DNA of 64,000 bases, taken from assembly GCF_004027225.2 (NCBI RefSeq), contig NC_044284.2, forward strand, positions 42,208,420 through 42,272,419. Direction: 5' to 3'. The notes under the pieces are model-generated. The model did no database searches, was not told the origin of the DNA, and saw only the letters and a list, made by a program, of their open reading frames with translations. The translations under genes and the position numbers were made by a program. Positions 21,501 to 31,383 of the stretch are shown one piece after another (the first letter of the stretch is position 1; each line of letters opens with the position of its first letter). This DNA is from Strigops habroptila (taxonomy: Eukaryota > Chordata > Aves > Psittaciformes > Psittacidae).

Positions 21501-23966
21501 GGAAAACTATTGGCTGTAGATTAACTATAATGGAAGAGAGCTTTTTCCACAGAGCTGAGTCAGTCAACTAAGATTTAGTCATGCTAATAAAGCTTGTGTG
21601 GTATGTAGAATGGCAGCAAGGTTCCCAGGCTTTCTTTCCTCCTCATCTAGTGTATTGCACCAGCTAAATAAGGTTGATTAAAAGCTACTTTTCCTTCAAA
21701 ATAAAGACTAAAAATAATATAACCTAATGCCCTCTTATGTTAAAAGTTGCTGCAAATTTATCTCTTTTTAATGTGTTAGATATTTCCCTTGAGTGATAAA
21801 ATTTAATGTTTTGATAAGCAAGAGGGGAAGGGAGTTAACCTTGGTTTGAAAACAAGGGGTTTTACTGGTGAATGAGAGAATGTGTCCTGACTGTTCCCTT
21901 GATTTAGGAAGGTATAAGTAGGCTATTGCTATATATGAGTTATTTGAGCCATTTTTTAGCAAAAGCAGCTGTTAGAGTTCCAACTGTAATTATTGTACAA
22001 ATGCTTAGTATAAACTAGTAGGTCTTTTTTGCATTTGAAAAATAGATCTCCTGTTCCCACCCTAACAGCTTTGCTGGTTGTATGGCAGCTCACAGCTCGA
22101 GCTATCTGAATTTACCTGCAAGATGGGGAAATATTATTTGGTCTTTGTTTGAGATGCAGTGAAATGATGGACATATGTAGATGTATGGGATTAGAGCTCT
22201 AATTTGGTGTGAGGTGATCTGGGGCTAAGGAAAATGTGTGAGTTGCAATTATGCTGAAATATCAAGTATAGTTATTGCTTTTGATCTGGTCCAGTGAGTT
22301 AGGCAGGGCTCTTCATTGACGCCTGAGCTGTACTGACCTGTACTGCATTAAGCTAAGGCAGGAAGATGCAGTGTCCAGCTGTCTGTTAGGTTGTTTCCGC
22401 TGGAGTCACTTCAGTTGCCTTGGTTGGCAACAACTGAATATCTTCAACATGCTCCTCTAACTCCACTTTGTTAGACTTTCACTTCTTGTACCTAAATTAT
22501 TCTAGTTTAAGAACTGGACAAATTTCCAAGCAAGTAAATTATATACAACATTGCTTCTAGAAGCTGCTAGTTTCATGCTCATAAAATTCAAGCTTTGCTT
22601 GTGGTGGCGTTAAATTTAATCTGGATTTAGTCAAATAGCTCAGTACTAACTTTTTTTTCCCCACCTTTAGGTACTGTAACAGAGTTCAGGAGAAAAGGGA
22701 TGCTGTATATGATAAAGTGATGGCCATTCAGAAAGAAATCCACCAGACAAGGTTCAAAATCCAGCAACTGAATGATAATGCTGAAAAACAAGAAATGAAA
22801 GCCAAGGTGGGTTGGTGGTTTGGTTTTGTTCCCGCCCCACCAAAGGAATCCTGCTTGGTAATATCAAAACTGATTCTTAATTTGGACTATATAGACAAAG
22901 GATCACTTACTGGGCCTAAAAATGAGTGCTGTGCAGGTGGTGGTTTGGATGGATAGTGGGAGGAAGAGTGCTGCTTGCATGTGGTGCCACTGGGTTGCAA
23001 GGGCTTGTTCTTGTCTCTGCAGGCTGTACAGGCAGCCCACAGAATTGGGCTTTTCAGACCTGAGAGAAAAGACTCTGGAATGTTGTGATTGCCCAGCATT
23101 TTGGGAGGTGAATTTAAACTTGTCTTCCCACCAGTGCCTGTAGCAGATATTATGCTAGTTGCATGATGCCAGTTTTTGTATCATGGTGCTTGAATTATTT
23201 TTTTTTTCTTTTGGCCCCTGGGACCTGACTTGTGAGACTTTACATTTGTGTTGTAGTGATGGGCAGTACAATAATCCTCTCGACAGTCTCCCTCAAATAC
23301 TGGACCACTTGCAATGTCACAAACACTTTCTTCCTGGGCTTTCAGGAAGATGACTGCCCAGCTCAGCTTTGGAAAGAGGTAGAAATCCTGATGGGTTTGG
23401 AGTAGGGGATAACAGTCTGCCGGTAGCATCTCATCCTATCTGTTCATTGTTGAAGTTCTGTCCATGCTGGGAGGACAATGGTGTCAGTCACAGTGGCAGA
23501 GACCTTGGTGGCACAGATTAACACAGAATGGGGCAGTAGTAGTGTGAATGCTGGGCTAGTGCTGGTTGTTTGACCATCTTAGTATTCTGACTATTTGAAT
23601 TACAGCAGAATCACGATATTGGGATTTTGCTTGTGGCTGCTCTTATTCTTCTAGTGTTTTGTAACTTTCCTGTGCTCTGTTAATGCTGCTTCTTAAGTAA
23701 GAGATGAGGTACATTTGGAGTCACTTGAGACCAACAGGTCTCACTTAAATCTTTATAAAGCATAAATATTAACTTTGCTGATGGATATTCCATCCGCCTT
23801 TATCTCCTCTTTCTAGGAAATATACCTGAATCTGAAGGCTTGTTTGGAGAAGCATCATGAGTCTCTCATTAAGACAGCAAAGAGTTACGCAGCCTCACGA
23901 GAAGATAAAATTGCTGAACTGGAGAAGGGGCTGCTTAGAGTTCAGACTCCTGGAAGTAGTTCTTAG
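8921..23966 (+). CDS. NUF2: NUF2, NDC80 kinetochore complex component (13 coding exons, complete)
   Basis: Coding exons: 8921-9043, 10982-11056, 12393-12469, 13147-13208, 14126-14223, 14818-14891, 16523-16619, 17756-17818, 18672-18809, 19738-19878, 20666-20841, 22671-22806, 23817-23966. They sum to 1410 bases, 469 residues plus stop, close to the mammalian length (about 464). NUF2 pairs with NDC80 (HEC1) and binds SPC24-SPC25 to tie kinetochores to spindle microtubules. Residues 1 to about 145 form the calponin-homology-like head; from about 150 to the end the protein is charged heptad-rich coiled coil. The start ATG has G at -3 and +4 and no upstream in-frame ATG. Each intron is GT-AG, and exon phases join without a break. 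The most conserved blocks are N-F-V-H-F-R-E, K-N-Y-K-E and [14 protein letters not shown]. Confidence 0.96.
9241..9462 (+). repeat. CR1 LINE 3' fragment in NUF2 intron 1
   Basis: The stretch has the standard 3' end of avian CR1: GGTGGTGAGACACTTGAATA, GGCTGCCCAAGGAAG, GTCCAAGGCCAGGCTG, GGAACTAGATGATCTTTCAA, and the terminal CCATTCTATG. It is inserted in sense orientation just downstream of exon 1 and lacks the 5' part, as most CR1 copies do. Confidence 0.93.
10982..11056 (+). CDS. NUF2: NUF2 coding exon 2
   Basis: Residues 42-66, [20 protein letters not shown] then E-H-F-Y-M. The acceptor is TTCTTGCAG, the donor GTATGT at 11057; phase 0 on both sides. A longer chance open frame overlaps in another phase and is not coding. 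Confidence 0.95.
12393..12469 (+). CDS. NUF2: NUF2 coding exon 3
   Basis: Residues 67-91 plus two bases of codon 92: [20 protein letters not shown] then N-L-Y-I-H. Acceptor after a T-rich tract (TTTTTTAG), donor GTAAGT at 12470. Part of the calponin-homology head. Confidence 0.94.
13147..13208 (+). CDS. NUF2: NUF2 coding exon 4
   Basis: It completes M92 and encodes [20 protein letters not shown], then one base of the next codon. Acceptor TTTTCCTTGCAG, donor GTAAGC at 13209. The P-V-C-x-I/V-N-D-F core is typical of the family. Confidence 0.94.
14126..14223 (+). CDS. NUF2: NUF2 coding exon 5
   Basis: Residues 113-145, [20 protein letters not shown] and on to L-E-L-Q-Q-N-Y. Acceptor TATTTCAG, donor GTAAGA at 14224, phase 0. 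It ends the calponin-homology head; F-L-S-G-I-x-N-F is highly conserved in NUF2. Confidence 0.95.
14818..14891 (+). CDS. NUF2: NUF2 coding exon 6
   Basis: Residues 146-169 plus two bases, [20 protein letters not shown] then L-E-K-L. Acceptor TTTGCAG, donor GTGAGT at 14892. Beginning of the coiled-coil region. Confidence 0.94.
14945..15366 (+). repeat. CR1-type LINE ORF2 C-terminal fragment in NUF2 intron 6
   Basis: An open stretch (15021-15344) translates to a CR1-like ORF2 C-terminus: [27 protein letters not shown] and [13 protein letters not shown]. The copy is truncated at both ends (no reverse-transcriptase core, no 3' UTR repeat) and is a dead fragment, not a host exon. Confidence 0.9.
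15675..16307 (-). mobile_element. Solo LTR of an endogenous retrovirus, NUF2 intron 6
   Basis: The block begins TGTTGTGGTTTAAGCCCAGC and ends CTGAACCCAGGACA on the plus strand, giving TGT...ACA termini. It shares long stretches with the copy at 26381-26656 and its terminal motif with the one at 62.6 kb. The sense strand is minus, since the 62.6 kb copy ends in the complementary motif on the plus strand. No internal retroviral coding region flanks it, so it is a solo LTR. Inside it a CTACTACTACC/AATAATAATGATG tract is expanded. A target-site duplication is not clear. Confidence 0.8.
16523..16619 (+). CDS. NUF2: NUF2 coding exon 7
   Basis: Residues 170-202, [20 protein letters not shown] and on to D-Y-R-R-K-Q. 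Acceptor TTTTTGCTTAG, donor GTATGA at 16620, phase 0. The V-P-V-E motif matches the mammalian protein. The intron before it carries a CR1 fragment and a solo LTR. Confidence 0.94.
17137..17310. repeat. A/C-rich then G/T-rich imperfect inverted repeat, NUF2 intron 7
   Basis: An A/C-rich arm (17137-17212, with AACAACAAACAAACAAAA and a C7 run) is followed within about 15 bases by a G/T-rich arm (17221-17310, with TTTGTTTGTTTG and GTGGGTGGG then a T run). The arms are broadly complementary in order and could fold into a long hairpin. Confidence 0.6.
17700..17755 (+). repeat. G/T-rich tract ahead of NUF2 exon 8
   Basis: Runs of T with interspersed G lead directly into the exon 8 acceptor (TTTGTTTGTTTGTTTTTAG). 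It serves as an unusually long pyrimidine tract. Confidence 0.7.
17756..17818 (+). CDS. NUF2: NUF2 coding exon 8
   Basis: Residues 203-223, [20 protein letters not shown] then L. The acceptor TTTTTAG follows a long G/T-rich tract; donor GTAAGT at 17819; phase 0. Confidence 0.93.
17948..17997 (+). repeat. (TG)n/(T)n microsatellite, NUF2 intron 8
   Basis: A short TG run is followed by T runs interrupted by GG and G. Confidence 0.85.
18511..18535 (+). repeat. Poly(T) tract, 25 bases, NUF2 intron 8
   Basis: An uninterrupted T25 lies about 140 bases before exon 9. A similar T21 lies in intron 9 at 18998-19018. Confidence 0.9.
18672..18809 (+). CDS. NUF2: NUF2 coding exon 9
   Basis: Residues 224-269, from [10 protein letters not shown] through [16 protein letters not shown] to K-K-S-K. 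Acceptor GTTAACTAG, donor GTGAGG at 18810, phase 0. Coiled coil. Confidence 0.95.
19738..19878 (+). CDS. NUF2: NUF2 coding exon 10
   Basis: Residues 270-316, [10 protein letters not shown] and then [20 protein letters not shown], ending V-L-S-E. Acceptor CTCTTTAAAG, donor GTTTGT at 19879 (weaker than the others), phase 0. It contains the most conserved segment of the rod. Confidence 0.95.
20666..20841 (+). CDS. NUF2: NUF2 coding exon 11
   Basis: Residues 317-374 plus two bases: [10 protein letters not shown] and on to [13 protein letters not shown]. Acceptor TACTCTAG, donor GA then GTATGG at 20842. The G that completes codon 375 is the first base of exon 12. Confidence 0.93.
22671..22806 (+). 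CDS. NUF2: NUF2 coding exon 12
   Basis: Residues 375-420: the carried codon E, then [20 protein letters not shown] and on to E-M-K-A-K. Acceptor TTTCCCCACCTTTAG, donor GTGGGT at 22807, phase 0. C-N-x-V-Q-E-K-R matches the mammalian protein. Confidence 0.94.
23817..23966 (+). CDS. NUF2: NUF2 coding exon 13 (last)
   Basis: Residues 421-469, [16 protein letters not shown] and on to V-Q-T-P-G-S-S-S, then TAG at 23964-23966. Acceptor CCTCTTTCTAG. The end of the rod is the part that meets SPC24-SPC25 in the complex; the last residues (V-Q-T-P-G-S-S-S) are not conserved with mammals. Confidence 0.94.
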   Translation, partial: EIYLNLKACLEKHHESLIKTAKSYAASREDKIAELEKGLLRVQTPGSSS

Positions 23967-24094
23967 ACTTGTCTTTGCTTGTATTCCACTTTCATTATGT
24001 TTATCCTTGTATCTGAACTTAAGAGCTTGCGCTTTGTGTGGCATGGATATTAATGACTTGATTTTTTTCCACAGTCTTTATAATTATTTCAAAA

Positions 24095-24100
24095 AATAAA
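24095..24100 (+). terminator. NUF2: NUF2 polyadenylation signal
   Basis: AATAAA lies 129 bases after the NUF2 stop codon and is the first canonical hexamer on the plus strand downstream of it, followed by T-rich sequence. The 3' UTR would be about 150 bases. Confidence 0.7.
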
Positions 24101-24119
24101 ATGTTAATTTTTAAAATAG

Positions 24120-26380
24120 TTGATTTAAGGATATTTAACCCTCTCTCTTATGTCTTTTCCCCCCTCCCTGCTCTCTCCCAACTGACTTTGCATAACATTC
24201 CAATTTAAAAATTTTGGTTTGGACATTTGTAGGAATGTGTACTGCTAGAAGTTTTGGTGTGTGTGTTTTTGGTTTTGTTTTTTTTGTTGTTTTTTTTTTT
24301 TTTTTAATAGTGAAGGGAGGATGATTCAAGCCTGTATAAAGATATCTTTCTGGTCTTGTTTAATTCTTCAACTTCTTTTATTAGCTAGAGGTGCTAGCAA
24401 GTCAGTTAGGAGCAGCAGGTGATCATTGCTTCTAAAGCTTTTACTGGGGCATCAGAACCTTCTAAGGTCTTGCTTTGAAGATTTTTCTTACATTGAAGCA
24501 TGTGAGACATTTCACGGAAAGTCTCTGTTAATCTACATGTCTTAATCTAAGTACAAAGCTTCTCATACAGTTTTCCCATTTCCACCAAATATAGTTTGTG
24601 TGATGGGGTGTGTGTGTAGCACAACTTCATGTTTTTAAGTAAGTTCTGTTATCCCAACAGTCCTGCAATGTTGTGCAGCAGCATCTAGTGTAGAGATCAG
24701 TGAAAGTCTAACTGCGAAGGTAGATGATTTTTCCAAGAGCTAAAGATGTTAAGTACATGCAAGGCACAGAATAATTCTTTATGGATTCCATACACTAAAC
24801 TACATATAGCATAATTAGAGGTGTTTTGGGTATCGAGCTTTGAAAGTGATTTTTTTTTTAAAGTCTTTTTGTGCTGTGTGTTAAAGCATTATGTTCTTCA
24901 TGTGCAGTGTGCTCCACTCCCTTTGCCATAGCATGGATTCTAGTGTAACACAGATACTATTTATGGGAAGATGTTGCTTCTCATTGGCAGTACTTGCTAA
25001 TGAACTTGATGTCTGTACAAAACGGTGTGATAATTTTTGGGTTTTTCCAGACTTGCAGTACTATGAAATTCCTCAATACAGATGGCAATGTTTGTAGAGT
25101 TTTCCCTGAGCTTTCTTGAGATATCCGTGCTTCTCATGTCAGTCTAGCCTATATCCCAGCTTGACAAGATACTGGAAACCAGGCATACTTTCTTTTAACT
25201 TCTCTGAGAATTTTGGGATTGTGACTTTATTTGGTGATGCCATAAAGATTTAAAGTAAATCATGTGATTTGGTATTCTATAAATATAGTAGTAATATCTG
25301 CTTTCTCATAAAGACTTGTTGGAGGCTGTGCTCCACAGCCTGGTTGTTACAGCAGCTTTTGGGAAAGGAATTTCCAAAAACTTCAAGTAGATACTGCAAG
25401 GGATTACTCCAACCAGCAGATGGCTTTGGCAGGATAAACTTATTTTCCTTCAGGAAAATGAAGATTCTTAGGCTAGAGATCATGCTTGTGTAGCTCAGTG
25501 ATTAGGAACTTGCAGAATAAAGAAAATGATAGATTCTGGCTCCTGCTCTCATTTTTGCAGCACAGGCTGTTGGGTAAAATAAAAGGCCACAATTCATGAG
25601 GAAACAAAACTTCTGATTTCTGGGGACAGGTTTATGTATTTCCAATAGGTTCTGTGCCTTCAGAGTGGCCTATTGGTTTGTAACTAAAATACCTCTAAAT
25701 AAAACCTAACAAAAACTATATTTTATCTAGTTAATCTAGATAATTGATTCCTAGGTGTGAGTCTACTGCTGCTTTTCAAGAACTTCTTGTCTTGAACCAT
25801 ATGGCAAGGCAGTGGGGGTGTTTTAGTGTGACCTGAATAGCAGCGAAGGGAGGATGGCTTTGCTAAGGTGATACAGCTCAATTTCCCTCAAGAGGGCAGT
25901 GCCATTCAAAAACTTGTTTGGGTTTTTTGGTAGTACTTCTGCACAAGAGCCCTCTGCAAAGGCCAAAATCAAAACTGCAGAAATCAAACAAAATCCTTTA
26001 TTTTGAGACATGGTTGTGAAATAAGTGAGTTGCAGATGGACATTTCTCGTGAAGCTGATAGAGGAGAATAGCCAGACTAGAATTGGTGGAATGAGGCCTT
26101 TATACCCTTCCCTGTGGTCTGCTTGTGAGAATGATTGAATGGCAGGCGCTGCTATACAGCTTGGCATAACACTGTTTAAATATGTAATTTGAATTTTGTT
26201 CATCTATGCATGTAATTCAGTGTATGTCATATACTACATAAAGTTTGTAGCAAATCTGCATTGTATTGCTTGGGCTGGTTTCACATGTGTTAGTTATTAA
26301 CAACATTCTGTCAACAGTGAAGAATCTGGGTCAAATCATATGCTTGAGGAGTTTCAAACAAACCCAAAACTCAAAAAGCC
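24120..26380. other. NUF2 downstream region, nothing recognised
   Basis: No exon, RNA gene or transposon family could be recognised. A G/T-rich run at 24255-24306 is the only low-complexity feature. The minus-strand open frame at 25823-26203 (126 codons) has no recognisable domain and is probably chance. Confidence 0.5.
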
Positions 26381-26656
26381 TGCAGCTGCCAACCAGGTAC
26401 CACACAGCTGCTCCCCCAGCTGCCTGGTAAGATGGGGAGGAGAATTGGAAAAAGGTAAAAACCCCATGGGTTGAGATGAGAACATTCCTCACTGGCAGAG
26501 CACAAGAAACTGAAGTCCTTGATGAGGGTAAACACTACTTAGCAACAACTAAAACATCAGTATATTATCAACATTGTTCTTAGACTAACTCCAAAGCACA
26601 GCATTGTGCTAGGTACTAGGAAAAAAATTAACTCTATCCCAGCTGAAACCAGGACA
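26381..26656 (-). mobile_element. Internally deleted solo LTR, same family as 15.7 kb
   Basis: The block matches the 15675-16307 LTR at both ends: GGGGAGGAGAATTGGAAA..., CCATGGGTTGAGATGAGAAC, then CCTCACTGGCAGAGCACAAG, GCTGAAACCAGGACA. The middle (about 320 bases in the other copy, between its AGATAAGAACA and CCTCACTGG) is missing, so it carries a deletion. Same orientation as that copy. Confidence 0.78.
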
Positions 26657-27274
26657 ACTAATAACAGTGGTGTTTGTGGCTAAGTTTTATACCCAGCATG
26701 TGGATTAATTCAAGGTGAAATCTTTAGCAGTACAGAAATACAGACTGTATTTGCAGCTGCATGTTATGTTTAAAGAGTAATATGAAAAATATTAGCTCCC
26801 AGTCATGTAAGCAAACTTCTGAGGTGAGACTGCTCGATATGAATGTATTGGTCTAGTTATATATGTAAAGTGTCTCCCCTTTTCTGAGAGTATATGGCAT
26901 CAAGTAATTTTGGTTGCCCACCTGGGCAAGAATAATTTGTTGTAGCAGTTTGAACGAAGTTCTTAACTCTCTTGTTGTATTGATGCTGCTTATTTGATTT
27001 TACTCTTACTACTCTCCCCACTTACTTTTTCTAGCAGAACTCATGTGAGGAAAAGATACCTTGTTCTCTTTTGGCCAAAAAAGCCTGTTGCTCCCTACAA
27101 ACTTTTGGGGGTGGGGAAAAACACCACCACCCAATATTAAAAGCAATGTGCGTGTTAGGGATTGTGCTATTTTGCATATTGTTGAATTGAAAAATACTTA
27201 ATTTTTCTGATAGATGTCTGCTAGATAGTTGGGGGTTTTTTGTTTGTTTTGTTTGTGTGGTGGTTTGTTGGGGG

Positions 27275-27426
27275 TTTTTTTTGTTTGATTGGTTTTGGTT
27301 TTTTTTGTTTGATTGGTTTTGGTTTTTTTTGTTTGATTGGTTTTGGGTTTTTTTGTTTGATTGGTTTTGGGTTTTTTTGTTTGATTGGTTTTGGGTTTTT
27401 TTGTTTGATTGGTTTTGGGTTTTTTT
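27275..27426 (+). repeat. Minisatellite array 1, 24-bp unit, six copies
   Basis: GTTTGATTGGTTTTGG followed by a T run recurs at 27283, 27307, 27331, 27355, 27379 and 27403, an exact 24-base period. Copies 1-2 have GGTTTTTTTT after the core and later ones GGGTTTTTTT. Because 24 is divisible by 3 it yields open frames (repeating L-I-G-F-G-F-F-C on plus, K-K-T-Q-N-Q-S-N on minus) that are not genes. Confidence 0.96.
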
Positions 27427-27543
27427 GGTGGTGTGTGTTGGTGGGTTTTTTTGGTGGTGTGTGTTGGTGGGTTTTTTTGGTGGTGTGTGTTGGTGGGTTT
27501 TTTTGGTGGTGTGTGTTGGTGGGTTTTTTTGGTGGTGTGTGTT

Positions 27544-27573
<30 letters not shown>
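27427..27573 (+). repeat. Minisatellite array 2, 26-bp unit, five copies, plus poly(T)
   Basis: The unit GGTGGTGTGTGTTGGTGGG plus seven T starts at 27427, 27453, 27479, 27505 and 27531, an exact 26-base period. The fifth copy is cut short and runs into a T tract (27546-27573). It abuts array 1 with no spacer. Confidence 0.96.
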
Positions 27574-27574
<1 letters not shown>

Positions 27575-29544
27575 GCTAAAATCTCCAAGGGAAGCAGGAA
27601 TCTTTCCAGCGGTTTCATGAGTTTATCTTGGTTATTCACTCAGTCTGGGAACCCTCTGTATCAGCCTTCACACTTACCACTGGCTGTGCTTCCACACTTT
27701 TGACCTTTCATCTTGCTGTAGTGCTAGTGTCTGTTCTTGGGTAGATCAACAATCAGAGTATTTTGATGATTTGATGCAGCATCAGTAACACACCAGGTTC
27801 AGTGGTTCATGTGTGCTAATCATGTGGCTTTAAACTGTATCTGTATTCTAAACATCCAGGAAAAGTCCTTGTTCTGCGTTTCTCTAGCTAATCTAGTATC
27901 AGCAAGATCTTTTCTTTGTTTAGATATCATCTAGATCCAGTTACAAATGCTTGTCTTAGGGTCAGCCGGAAGATGCCAGGCCTTTTCTCTTCAGAAGAAT
28001 CTTAGCTCCCTTACAGTCATATGTAGATTATATGCTGCCTGTTCCTCCTGTATAGCAAAAAATTATTGTAGTTATATAATGATCCAGAATGTCTTTTTAA
28101 GCAGTACCACTTTCCCTCTGATGCAAATAATTGTCAGATATTTTACTCTAAGATGGGGTTGTTTAGTATGTCTTGTTTATAATACTTTTGTTGGGCCATA
28201 TGTATACTGCTTCTGGTGATCTTTGGGAAACCCGGGCAAGATGTAGCTCTGGTCTCAGCATGCTAACCTATGTAGGAGATTTAATGCCTACACCATCTTT
28301 GTATAAATATCCTGTAAACTTGGCTCTACATCTCTGCTTTTGTGCTAGAGTAACCCGGTAACTTTGATGCCAATTCAGATTAATTTAGAGCAGAGCACAG
28401 GCACTTTCTTTGTGCTCTGATTTATCAGGGTCTAGGCCTTACTAGAGCTTTCCTTTAGGGAACCTGCATAGGTCAGGCAGTAGCTTAGATCACCTAGGTG
28501 GTCAGTGTGAATATAGGTTACCACTCAGAAGGTCACTTTCCAGGAGTAGGAAGTAGAAGATGGGGTTTGTTCATCAACTTGTCCATAACCATTCCCCAAA
28601 CTCCATTTTTTTTTTTTTTAGAGCTAAACAGTTTTAGTTTAGGATTGTAAAAGGTACAGATGTGGGGGAAGTGGGTGGAGTAGAGGAGGGGCATGGAGTT
28701 TATCAGCAGAGTTGTGCAGCTGCTGTATTGCTGAAAGAGTGTATATTGACACTGAGATTAAAGTACCTTCACTTACAAGCTAAGACATATGAACATCCAG
28801 AATATATGTATGGACAGCTGGACAGCACAGCTTGAACTTCCCATTGTTTGTGAGCATCCTTTCTTTGCACGAACTCTATGCCATGAACTATTGAAAGCAA
28901 GGTAGGTGTCTCCTGCTGGTGGGGTAAGTTGACTCAAGAGGGAGGACAGGGCTTTGTTCCAAATTTTAAGAGTTTAAACCAACTTTGTTATTTTTGCAAG
29001 TAGAAGAGGTAGTAGTGGGTAAGATGAGAAATGGGGGGGCAACTTAGATTATGGTTTAGCACAGTACCTGAACATGAGCAAAACTTTAAGAGGCTTTGTG
29101 ATACCTCTTTCTCTGCTTGTATGCCTTGCTGCTGCTTTCCTTGTGAAGGAAAGAAGCCTCTTTTTCACTTCCCAGTTTTACCTTTACCCACAGTCTTGCA
29201 GGAAAGAAGATCTTCAGAACTCTGTCTCGGAAGCCCTCTTTCTGTTAGGCTTTGGGCATAGTAAGTAGGGCTGGGTTAGGTGAGTAAGTTTTGTATTTTT
29301 TTAACAGAGTTTCGTGAGACGTTTCTGCTTTGGCTGCAAGATGTGGAAGAGGCGATGTAGCTGTGTTTGGCCACTTGGTGGGGCTGTTTGCACAGATAGT
29401 GATGGTGAATTCACGTTTTCTTTCTGCCACAGCTTTGCTGAGGAAGCCAGAGGAAACTTGCTGAATATGCAGCCCCAGAATAATAACTTTGCAGCTTGAC
29501 ATTCATATATTCTAGGACTAGCCAGGACCAGGTAAACGAAAAGG

Positions 29545-29692
29545 TTGGTTTTGGTGGGGTTTTTTTGTTTGTTTGTGGGTGGTTTTTTTTTTTTGTGTGT
29601 GTTTTTTTTTGGTGGGATTTTTTTTGTGTGGGGTTTTTTTGTTTGTTTGTTTTTGGGTTTATTTTTGTGGTTTGTTTTTTTTTTTTTTTTAA
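29545..29692 (+). repeat. G/T-rich low-complexity tract
   Basis: About 150 bases consist nearly only of G and T on the plus strand (GGTGGGGTTTTTTTG, TGTGTGTGTTTTTTTTTT and similar), ending in a long T run. No regular unit, unlike the 27.3 kb arrays. Open frames of 120-140 codons across it are artefacts. Confidence 0.85.
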
Positions 29693-31351
29693 TATGAAGA
29701 TTTCGGGCAACTGCTGGTCAGTTTTTAGGGAAGACCATCCAAACAACTGCAAAAACCTCTGTGTCCTTCTTGGTGTTGTCTTCCAACTGAAAGATACGAA
29801 GGGTGTTTTGAGGTTGCCAGTACCCATGAAATCATGTTACGTTATACAGAGTGGGACTCAGTTTTGAAGTGCCCTATTTTACCTTTAAAAAAGCTTGCTC
29901 AGGCACTGAAGCCACCTTAACTGGCGTTGAGTCTCCAAAGCTAACTGACAGATGTTTCCATCTAAGGATACAACCCTTTATGCTACTGAAGTAAGAGGTA
30001 GTCCAGAGAAAGGAGATAGTAAAGCCAGCACTTGGTAGTCACTTCCCTGTGGTTTGTGCAGGTGATTACTCTAGGTGAGTGAAAGTGTGAGTGTGAAAGG
30101 CTTATACACATGGAGGTGTGTTTTGATGTTAAGGTTAAGTGTGTGTGTAAATTATGAGGTGGTGAGGTGCAGAACAAACAAACAGAATCTGGAAGATAAA
30201 TGGTTCTGTTCATCAAAGTCTTCTATCTAGAGGGACATTTTCCTTCTGGAAAGATTCTCTTGATGTTTCCATAAAACTCATTAAGGTTAATCCTTCTTAT
30301 TGTAATAAGAGTAAAATAAATGGCCATAAATACGTGGGAATAAAACCAAGGAAAACTTGAGCAGAATATACAAATTCTTTTTGCCTGAAAAATGCTTCCT
30401 TTTCCAAAGCTAAAAGGGGAACACTGTTTCTTAAGACCTTCTAAAATGGAGACAAGAAGTGACATGGTGAAACTACAGTATTTCACACTTGATCTCTCTT
30501 CTGTGGCATTCAAGGAACCCTCTTAATCTGTGGTACTTGTAGTGCTAATGTTTCTATGAACATGCTTGCAGAATATTGATAATGGTGGACTTTGTTGATG
30601 TCAGTGGATACAAGAAAATAAATAGTAGGTATGTATCAGCGCTACTGCAACACGCTTCTCTTTCTGCAACCCAAAGGTTTGGGTGCTCTCTTGCTGTTCT
30701 ACAGCCCATTACTCAGTAACAGTAGGGTCACTTCAGAGTGGCCAAACCTAGCAGCAGTTCTGAAAAACTGCGCTGATGTCTTGCAAGGTAGAGACCAGGC
30801 TTTTATTTTGTGTGCATGCATGAATTGCTGGGGATTGGGTCAGGTTTGTTCCTCTTGTTCTTTATCACCTTGTGTCACTTTCATTTCTGTAGTACTAATG
30901 GGCCAGAATCAGTTTTGGCTCTTGCAGTCCTATGCATTGTGTAACAGCCCCGGGGGTCTTTGTCCCTACAAGTGCTAACAATCTAAAAGAGACAATGTGA
31001 CAGGTAAGGTGAAATGGCCTTTCCAAGGTGTCACCAGCGCCCCTGCCTGTACACAGTTCTTTGCCAGTTTGTAGTAGTATTGCTAGATTTTCATCTGGCA
31101 TCCTCACGTTGTACATGTGTAGTCACTGATGAGGCCTGGGCTATTTAACACAGAAGAATCTGCAGGATCTTGCTTTGTCTCTGTGTTATTCGCTTTGATG
31201 TGGCTGGGTGACTCCTGCAAATATAAAGTCCATTTCTAGAGGTTTTAGGTTGCTTTTTGTGTTTGGTCTCATTTGCTACAAGGAAAGTTTGTGGGCAGAG
31301 CTCTTGCTATTTGGGAGTAAACGCCTGCAGTGCCTAGAGTGAGACAGGTCT

Positions 31352-31383
31352 TTACACTGTACTAAACTTACACTGTACTAAAC
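31352..31383 (+). repeat. Perfect 16-bp tandem duplication
   Basis: TTACACTGTACTAAAC occurs twice directly adjacent (31352-31367 and 31368-31383) without a mismatch. Confidence 0.95.

Noticed and set aside
27031-27703. Open frames of 202 codons (minus) and 111-148 codons (plus) over the minisatellites
   Set aside because: They are produced by the 24- and 26-base repeats lacking stops; residues are monotonous (lysine/threonine/asparagine or phenylalanine/tryptophan) with no start or splice support.
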